Part shown: positions 5,271-9,644 of the stretch, one piece after another
Position numbering within the stretch: the stretch's first letter is position 1
Layout: each line of letters opens with the position of its first letter
DNA from: Deltaproteobacteria bacterium
Lineage (GTDB): Bacteria > Desulfobacterota > BSN033 > UBA1163
Length of the DNA: 9,644 nt
Reading direction: 5' to 3'
NCBI GenBank assembly: GCA_016875155.1
Contig: VGSD01000073.1
Span: 1 to 9,644, forward strand
Notes under the pieces: generated by a model
Seen by the model: only the letters and a program-made list of their open reading frames with translations
Databases searched by the model: none
Told to the model about the DNA's origin: nothing
Program-made: the position numbers and the translations under genes

Positions 5271-5542
5271 GTAACAGAGAAATCATCAAACTCTCCCTCA
5301 ACATCCTCCCATGTGACACGGACATTGGTCACCTTTGCCTCAGATGGACCTCGATGGCACCATTGAATCATTTCGTCCACCTTTGCCTTTTCTCCTTCGA
5401 AGAGGGCTTCCACCCGGCCATCCCTTCTATTCTTCACCCAGCCCTTCAAACTTAGAAGGTAAGCCATCTCCTGCGTGTGGGCTCGGAAGTAAACCCCCTG
5501 AACCCTTCCTTCAACGATGACATGCGCCCTCACTTTTTCCAT
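5264..5542 (-). CDS. acyP: Acylphosphatase
   Basis: The 92-residue protein has the full size and fold signature of acylphosphatase, which hydrolyses acyl phosphates such as acetyl phosphate or carbamoyl phosphate in the cytoplasm. The phosphate-binding loop 'GRVQGVYFR' (12-20) ends in catalytic Arg20, and Asn38 in 'GWVKNRRDGRVEA' is the second catalytic residue. Nothing expected is missing. It starts 12 bases after the pxpA stop with a purine-rich GAGAAGAG before the ATG, so it is the last gene of the operon. Its stop overlaps the end of the convergent membrane protein gene by seven bases. Any link to the operon's 2-oxoacid chemistry is a guess; this gene is often placed with unrelated neighbours. 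Confidence 0.92.
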   Translation of the reverse strand: MEKVRAHVIVEGRVQGVYFRAHTQEMAYLLSLKGWVKNRRDGRVEALFEGEKAKVDEMIQWCHRGPSEAKVTNVRVTWEDVEGEFDDFSVTY

Positions 5543-5554
5543 AACTCTTCTCAG

Positions 5555-6340
5555 TTAAATGAACCATTTCATGGAAATCACATTGACACCGATCCCTTTT
5601 AATTCTTCACGGATCTTCTTGACCATCTGGACAGCAGCGGGATTGTCGCCGTGGACGCAGAGCGTGTCCGGTTGGAGTTCGATTTCTGTTCCATCCATAG
5701 CAATCACCTTTCCGTCCAGGGCCATCTTGAGTGCCCGTTTAGCCACTTGCTCGTGGTCATGAATGACAGCCCCTTTTTCTCTTCGGGAAACCAGGGAGCC
5801 ATTTTTATTATAGGCACGGTCCGGAAAGGCCTCGAAGGCGATGCGGATGTCATATCGTTTTCCCATATCGCGAATGGGCTGATTGTTAGACGAAGCGAGG
5901 ACAACCAGAATGATTTCCTTATCCAATTTTGAGATGGCCTCTGCCATAACCTCCCAGATTTTCGGATTGGCTACGGCCATATTATAGAGGGCTCCGTGGG
6001 CTTTCATATGTTGGAGCCTTAGCCCCTGGGAAAGGGCAAAAGCCTGCAGGGCTCCTGTCTGATAAACGACATAATCCTGGATCTCTTCGAGCGTGGCGTC
6101 CATATTTCTTCTTCCGAAGCCAACCAGATCAGGAAATCCGGGATGGGCCCCCACTTCCACTCCATATTGTTTGGCAAGGGAGACAGTCCTTCGCATCACG
6201 GACGGATCTCCACCGTGAAATCCACAACCGATGTTCGCAGAGGTGAGATGAGGGATGACCTCTTCATCAAGTCCTATTTTATAAGCACCAAAACTTTCCC
6301 CCACATCAGAGTTTAGATCGATCTGTATCTTCTTGCTCAT
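5555..6340 (-). CDS. pxpA: 5-oxoprolinase subunit A (LamB/YcsF family)
   Basis: The 261-residue protein is a full-length LamB/YcsF member. Conserved blocks are 'IDLNSDVGESFG' (7-18), 'ANIGCGFHGGDP' (35-46), 'GAHPGFPDLVGFGRR' (64-78), 'KAHGALYN' (113-120), 'FEAFPDRAY' (about 169-177) and 'CVHGDNP' near the C-terminus. In the characterised system PxpA works with PxpB and PxpC to open 5-oxoproline to glutamate at the cost of ATP. Neither partner is in the window, so they are elsewhere or this copy acts differently. The start overlaps the ferredoxin stop as ATGA, with GGAGGGA four bases upstream, which indicates translational coupling and a common transcript. Confidence 0.9.
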   Translation of the reverse strand: MSKKIQIDLNSDVGESFGAYKIGLDEEVIPHLTSANIGCGFHGGDPSVMRRTVSLAKQYGVEVGAHPGFPDLVGFGRRNMDATLEEIQDYVVYQTGALQAFALSQGLRLQHMKAHGALYNMAVANPKIWEVMAEAISKLDKEIILVVLASSNNQPIRDMGKRYDIRIAFEAFPDRAYNKNGSLVSRREKGAVIHDHEQVAKRALKMALDGKVIAMDGTEIELQPDTLCVHGDNPAAVQMVKKIREELKGIGVNVISMKWFI

Positions 6341-6666
6341 TTTCCCTCCTCCATCACCATCTCAATGGCTTGTTTTGGACAGACAGCGGCGCAGATTCCG
6401 CATCCTTTGCAGTAATCGAGATCAATCAAAACCTCTCCAGTCTTCTCATCATGAGTGATGCAGAGATCCGGGCAGAGGAGACTGCAGATGTCACAGTAAT
6501 GACAGTCCCTCAACCCCAGACAGCGCTCTGCTTCTTTAATGGCCTCTTCTCTAACAAAGCCATATTCAACGGGGGAGAAATTATTCTTTCTCGCCTTGAT
6601 CGAAAGGGTCTTGGGCTTTCTTTTGGGCACAACCTCTTTTTTACATTCTTGGGTCATATACATCAT
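6337..6666 (-). CDS. Two-cluster 4Fe-4S ferredoxin, resembling a detached GltD-type tail
   Basis: The 109-residue protein carries two classic cluster motifs: Cys55-x2-Cys58-x2-Cys61-x3-Cys65-Pro and Cys86-x2-Cys89-x2-Cys92-x3-Cys96-Pro. Additional cysteines sit at 49 and 69. The segment 'VREEAIKEAERCLGL..C..CDICSLLCPD' resembles the ferredoxin-like extension found at the end of some GltD-like NAD(P)H flavoproteins. Here it is a separate gene following such a flavoprotein, so it probably completes that enzyme or plays the delta-subunit role for the ketoacid oxidoreductase. The first 35 residues are basic and not conserved-looking. ATG codons at 6666, 6663 and 6657 are possible; none has a clear Shine-Dalgarno. 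The stop is fused to the pxpA start. Confidence 0.85.
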   Translation of the reverse strand: MMYMTQECKKEVVPKRKPKTLSIKARKNNFSPVEYGFVREEAIKEAERCLGLRDCHYCDICSLLCPDLCITHDEKTGEVLIDLDYCKGCGICAAVCPKQAIEMVMEEGK

Positions 6667-6759
6667 TTGGAGTCGTTAGTCGCTTAGTCAAATAGTCTAA
6701 TAGTCAAACCCATGAGAGAGAGGACTAAGAGACTATCTGACTATCAAACTATACGACTA
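6667..6759. repeat. Intra-operon inverted array of TAGTC / GACTA repeats
   Basis: Between the flavoprotein stop and the ferredoxin start, one arm (6671-6708) has TAGTC four times at 7-9 base spacing and the other arm (6723-6760) has GACTA four times. The arms can pair imperfectly around a GAGAGAG-containing loop. It is the only sizeable gap inside an otherwise tightly packed operon. No promoter was recognised in it. Confidence 0.5.
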
Positions 6760-8142
6760 TTACGATAGATACTCTGCGATGGCTTCCGCGCCTCTTTTTC
6801 CTGCGGCAATGGCATCAATGGCCCAGCCTGGGCCGGTGACCATATCCCCGCCCGCAAAAACGCCTTCCATGCTCGTCTCACCAGTCTCTGAATCAACATG
6901 AATCGTTCCGTCAGAGTTCTTTTTCAGCCCCTTTAAGGGCCTTTGGTCCACACTCTGGCCAATGGCTGAGATGATCGTCTCTGCAACGATTTTGAAATTG
7001 GAACCCTGAATCGGAATGGGTTTTTTTCTTCCCTTTTCGTCGGGTTCACCCAGACGCATCCGGATACACTCCATTCCAATTGCTTTTTCGCCCCTTCCGG
7101 TCATCCGGACCGGTGCAGAGAGAAGATGAATCTTCACGCCCTCACGGATCGCCTCCTCTACTTCTTCGGAGATGGCTGGCATCTCTTGCCTCGATCTCCG
7201 GTAATAAAGATCAACCTGCTTCGAGCCGAGACGGAGCACAGAGCGGGCAACATCAATGGCCACATTCCCACCACCGATGATTGCGACTTTTTTCCCCAAC
7301 GCTACTTTTTTTCCGAGATTGATGTCTCTTAAAAATTCAACACCCGGAAAGACCCCACGAAGAGATTCTCCCGGAATATTCAGTTTTGAACTCCGATGGG
7401 CACCCATCGAAAGGAAGATGGCTTCGAAGCCAGTTTTTTTAAGGGTCCTGCCATTCCCATCAAAACGAAAGGGATGATCGATCTTCATCTCCACCCCCAA
7501 TTCCATGATGCCTTCAATCTCCATCTGGAGAATCTCTCTGGGCAATCGAAATTCGGGTATGCCGACACGAAGCATTCCTCCAAGAACAGGCAGGGCCTCA
7601 AAGATCGTCACTCTGAAGCCCAATAGGCTCAGATCATTGGCACAGGCCAGACCCGCAGGCCCAGAGCCCACCACAAGGATCTTTTCGCGCCTCTTTCGCT
7701 TCGGTCCCTTCTTCGGTCTCTCCCTTTTTCTATTATACTCTGCGATAAACCGTTTGAGCATTCGGATGGGGATGGGATGATCTACATCCTCTCGCAGACA
7801 GGCTTCCTCGCAGGGATGATGGCAGATGAATCCGCAGACTGCAGGCAGGGGATTGGCCTCACGGACCAGTTCGAGTGCCTCTTTAAACTTCCCTTTTGCA
7901 ATGAGGGCCACATAGCCCCTTGCATCCTGATGGATAGGGCAGGCTTGCTGGCAGGGAGGAAGAAGGATCTTTCCCTCCGTAATTTTTCCTTCCATCTTAC
8001 CGTGGTAGAGGGTTCCTCTGAGACTCTCTACTTCCAATCGGTATTCGGGGATGAATTCGGCAGGGCATCCCCTGATACAAACATCACAACTCTGACATTG
8101 TGAAGTCCGGATGATTGGACGATGGGTCCTTCCTTCAACCAT
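6760..8142 (-). CDS. Ferredoxin/GltD-like NAD(P)-dependent FAD oxidoreductase fusion
   Basis: The 460-residue protein begins with a 4Fe-4S motif Cys16-x2-Cys19-x2-Cys22-x3-Cys26-Pro, as in a ketoacid-oxidoreductase delta subunit but with one cluster. Next is the iron-sulphur helical domain of the GltD/dihydropyrimidine dehydrogenase type (about 60-135), with 'CQQACPIHQDARGY' and 'NPLPAVCGFIC' followed by Cys111 and Cys115. The FAD site 'GSGPAG' is at 159-164, the NAD(P) site 'GGGNVA' at 290-295, 'YYRRSRQEMPA' follows it, and 'GVFAGGDMVTGP' (from 427) closes the FAD domain. It probably moves electrons between ferredoxin-type clusters and NAD(P). The start overlaps the korC end by eight bases and has GGGGAGG seven bases upstream, so it is co-translated with the oxidoreductase. 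Glutamate synthase function is unlikely because no large subunit is present. Confidence 0.88.
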   Translation of the reverse strand: MVEGRTHRPIIRTSQCQSCDVCIRGCPAEFIPEYRLEVESLRGTLYHGKMEGKITEGKILLPPCQQACPIHQDARGYVALIAKGKFKEALELVREANPLPAVCGFICHHPCEEACLREDVDHPIPIRMLKRFIAEYNRKRERPKKGPKRKRREKILVVGSGPAGLACANDLSLLGFRVTIFEALPVLGGMLRVGIPEFRLPREILQMEIEGIMELGVEMKIDHPFRFDGNGRTLKKTGFEAIFLSMGAHRSSKLNIPGESLRGVFPGVEFLRDINLGKKVALGKKVAIIGGGNVAIDVARSVLRLGSKQVDLYYRRSRQEMPAISEEVEEAIREGVKIHLLSAPVRMTGRGEKAIGMECIRMRLGEPDEKGRKKPIPIQGSNFKIVAETIISAIGQSVDQRPLKGLKKNSDGTIHVDSETGETSMEGVFAGGDMVTGPGWAIDAIAAGKRGAEAIAEYLS

Positions 8143-8683
8143 GAACCTGCCTCCCCAGTTCCATGCCTACTCGAAGGGCCTTGAAATTGAGCGGTCTGAA
8201 ACGTTCACTGACATGCATTGCGATCGCCTTGCGTATGGCTTTGGGTGTGACGATCCGGGTGGCTTCAATCAATGCTCCAAGAAAGACGATGTTGGATACC
8301 TGCTTATTCTTCAACCTCTTCACCGAGGTTTCGGTCGCAGGAATGCCAAGTTGCTTCACTCTCAGGTCGTCCTTGGGGATCACAAAGCCCTGATCATAGA
8401 GGATGAGTCCGGACTGTTCTCTCACATCCGTGTAGTAAGTATTGTAGGCTCCCTGTGACATGGCAATGAGAATGTCGGCTGTTGTCAGATGGGGAAAGTC
8501 AACCGGGCCCTCAGAAAGGACGATCTCCGATTTGCAACCCGAACCCCTTGCCTGAGCTCCGTAAGAATTGGATCCGGAGATGTACTTCCCATCGAATATC
8601 CCTGCTTGGCCCAATAGCAGGCCTGCAAGGACCACTCCCTGTCCTCCGAGACCACTCAGTCGCACCTGCCTGACCTCTGTCAT
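8135..8683 (-). CDS. korC: 2-oxoacid:ferredoxin oxidoreductase gamma subunit
   Basis: The 182-residue protein is a full-length gamma subunit of the pyruvate/ketoisovalerate oxidoreductase family. It begins with 'VRLSGLGGQGVVLAGLLLG', in which GLGGQG (11-16) is the family hallmark, and has 'NSYGAQARGSGCKSEIVLS' at about 39-57, also typical. The subunit pairs with alpha to form the 2-oxoacid-binding assembly and helps contact coenzyme A. It overlaps korB by four bases (ATGA) with AGGAGA nine bases upstream, and overlaps the flavoprotein by eight. Assignment to 2-oxoglutarate follows korB; other 2-oxoacids cannot be excluded from this subunit. Confidence 0.88.
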   Translation of the reverse strand: MTEVRQVRLSGLGGQGVVLAGLLLGQAGIFDGKYISGSNSYGAQARGSGCKSEIVLSEGPVDFPHLTTADILIAMSQGAYNTYYTDVREQSGLILYDQGFVIPKDDLRVKQLGIPATETSVKRLKNKQVSNIVFLGALIEATRIVTPKAIRKAIAMHVSERFRPLNFKALRVGMELGRQVHG

Positions 8684-9438
8684 GATGAAAATTCTCCTGT
8701 GATGATTTTTTCAGCCAACTCCTCTTTGGTCAACCCTTCTGCCTCCTGTTCCAAAATGCAACGCCGTATCAGGTCCTTCATCATCTCATCCGGTCGGTCA
8801 AGGCGATTCCGTCTTCCGAATTGTGTAGGGCAGGGAGAGAGGGCTTCAATGAAAGAGAATCCCTTATGGAGAAGCGCTTTCTTAATCGATTGAATGAGCG
8901 AGATAGGCTGGGTGACGGAGAAACGCGCCACATAGGTGGCTCCTGCTCCTTCCACCAGTTTGCAGAGATCAAAAGGGCGGTAGGGATTACCTTCTCCGGT
9001 TGTAGAGGTCTTTGAACCTCTGGGAGTGGTTGATGCCACTTGCCCTCCGGTCATGCCGTAAATCATATTATTGGCACAGATGACCTTCAGGTCGATGTTT
9101 CTCCTTGCTGCATGGATGAGGTGATTACCGCCGATAGAGGAGAGGTCTCCATCACCGCTCACTACCACCACACAGAGGTCAGGGTTGTAAAGTTTGGCAC
9201 CGGTGGCAAAGGCCAGCGCCCTTCCGTGAAGGGTGTGGAGGGTGTCTCCGTTATAGTGAGGGCTCGGTATCCATGCGGCGCAGCCAATTCCCGATACAAA
9301 GAGCATCTTCTGCATATCCATCTTCAGCTCATCGATGGCCCTCAGGATGAGGCCCATGAGAATGCCGTGACCGCATCCCGGGCAGAAAGGGGTTTCCTTT
9401 ACGCCGGGACGGATATATTTTTCTAAGGCTCTTACCAT
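8680..9438 (-). CDS. korB: 2-oxoglutarate:ferredoxin oxidoreductase-type beta subunit, thiamine pyrophosphate-binding
   Basis: The 252-residue protein binds thiamine pyrophosphate and one 4Fe-4S cluster. Visible are 'FCPGCGHG' (Cys19, Cys22), 'SGIGCAAW' (Cys53) and 'SPCPTQFGR' (Cys203), which supply four cluster ligands. The TPP/Mg motif runs from 'GDGD' (95-98) to 'NNMIYGMTGGQ' (123-133). 'TTPRGSKTSTT' and the later 'PFDLCKL' and 'GATYVARFSV' are typical of KorB-like proteins rather than pyruvate enzymes. The reaction is oxidative decarboxylation of a 2-oxoacid to the acyl-CoA with reduction of ferredoxin. GGAG lies five bases before the ATG. It is the first gene of the visible operon; the alpha subunit, which carries much of the substrate site, is not found upstream within the window. 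Confidence 0.88.
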   Translation of the reverse strand: MVRALEKYIRPGVKETPFCPGCGHGILMGLILRAIDELKMDMQKMLFVSGIGCAAWIPSPHYNGDTLHTLHGRALAFATGAKLYNPDLCVVVVSGDGDLSSIGGNHLIHAARRNIDLKVICANNMIYGMTGGQVASTTPRGSKTSTTGEGNPYRPFDLCKLVEGAGATYVARFSVTQPISLIQSIKKALLHKGFSFIEALSPCPTQFGRRNRLDRPDEMMKDLIRRCILEQEAEGLTKEELAEKIITGEFSS

Positions 9439-9644
9439 AATGACTCCATCATAGGGTGATGGGAAGATGAGGAGATGGGGGGAAATTCAATTGTTCTAAA
9501 TCTCCCTATCTCCCGACCTCCCTAAATCTTCGAGGGGTTCACGAAATTCTAACTTGTTGATATTATTTAGGTAATTTGATACATGAAACAACCATTTCCC
9601 AACCAAAGAAAAACTCATTTGTTTCAAATAGTTATGAATCGTCT
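9439..9644. other. Upstream region of korB; no alpha-subunit gene seen
   Basis: These 206 bases contain a repetitive block (about 9500-9530, short CTCCC units 7-9 bases apart) and AT-rich DNA. A frame open from the window edge to a stop at 9496-9498 on the reverse strand does not resemble a korA end and was not called. If korA belongs to this operon, an unusual gap separates it from korB. Confidence 0.5.
9564..9591 (-). promoter_or_regulatory. Weak candidate promoter for the kor operon
   Basis: On the reverse strand TTGTTT (9591-9586) and TAAATA (9569-9564) are 16 bases apart in AT-rich DNA. A start near 9557 would give a leader of about 120 bases that includes the CTCCC repeat block. The match is modest and chance is possible. 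Confidence 0.22.

Noticed and set aside
6671..6760. CRISPR array
   Set aside because: The repeated unit is only five bases with 2-4 base spacers and the two halves are inverted; there are no cas genes.
6760..8142. Glutamate synthase small subunit (GltD)
   Set aside because: The domain order is similar, but there is no large subunit, an added N-terminal ferredoxin motif is present, and the gene overlaps korC.
9496..9642. Reverse-strand frame open from the right edge, a possible end of korA
   Set aside because: The translation is AT-driven with no resemblance to an alpha-subunit C-terminus and runs into the CTCCC repeat block.

Overview
The window looks like chromosomal DNA from an anaerobic bacterium, most likely of the Desulfobacterota (former Deltaproteobacteria). 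The clues are a UGA-recoded selenoprotein of the glycine/betaine/sarcosine/D-proline reductase B family, a 2-oxoacid:ferredoxin oxidoreductase operon, ferredoxin-rich electron-transfer proteins, a DUF3047 protein, and many short palindromic elements between genes. This placement rests on gene content; no rRNA or other phylogenetic marker is present.

Layout. 1-131: the 5' end of an IS630-like insertion sequence, with its transposase cut by the window edge. 132-508: no gene, three consecutive hairpins. 509-1288 (-): exported DUF3047 protein with a good sigma70-type promoter. 1289-1606: divergent intergenic region with repeats. 1607-2473 (+): a selenoprotein gene whose UGA at 2117-2119 would end translation in a conventional call; the frame continues to a UAG at 2471 and a bacterial SECIS-like stem-loop follows the UGA directly. 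2474-3283: a 26-bp palindrome, a small hypothetical gene whose upstream part is made of a palindromic element, and an open frame without a start codon directly behind metC. 3284-4525 (-): metC-like cystathionine beta-lyase with its own promoter. 4585-4960: non-coding and dense in hairpin repeats. 5043-5270 (+): a one-helix membrane protein. 5264-9438 (-): a probable six-gene operon.

The operon, in transcription order, is korB (thiamine-pyrophosphate beta subunit), korC (gamma subunit), a ferredoxin/GltD-like flavoprotein fusion, a two-cluster ferredoxin, pxpA (5-oxoprolinase subunit A) and an acylphosphatase. korB/korC, korC/flavoprotein and ferredoxin/pxpA overlap by 4-8 bases. The likely idea is oxidation of a 2-oxoacid (2-oxoglutarate by resemblance) with electrons passing through iron-sulphur clusters to a flavoprotein and NAD(P). 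No alpha subunit gene is visible: the 206 bases upstream of korB are repeat-rich and hold no convincing gene, so korA is either farther upstream or elsewhere. PxpA would make glutamate from 5-oxoproline, one transamination from 2-oxoglutarate, but its usual partners PxpB and PxpC are not in the window.

The most notable items are the selenoprotein with its compact SECIS element, and the NAD(P)-linked KorBC operon in which the ferredoxin tail of the flavoprotein appears as a separate small gene.
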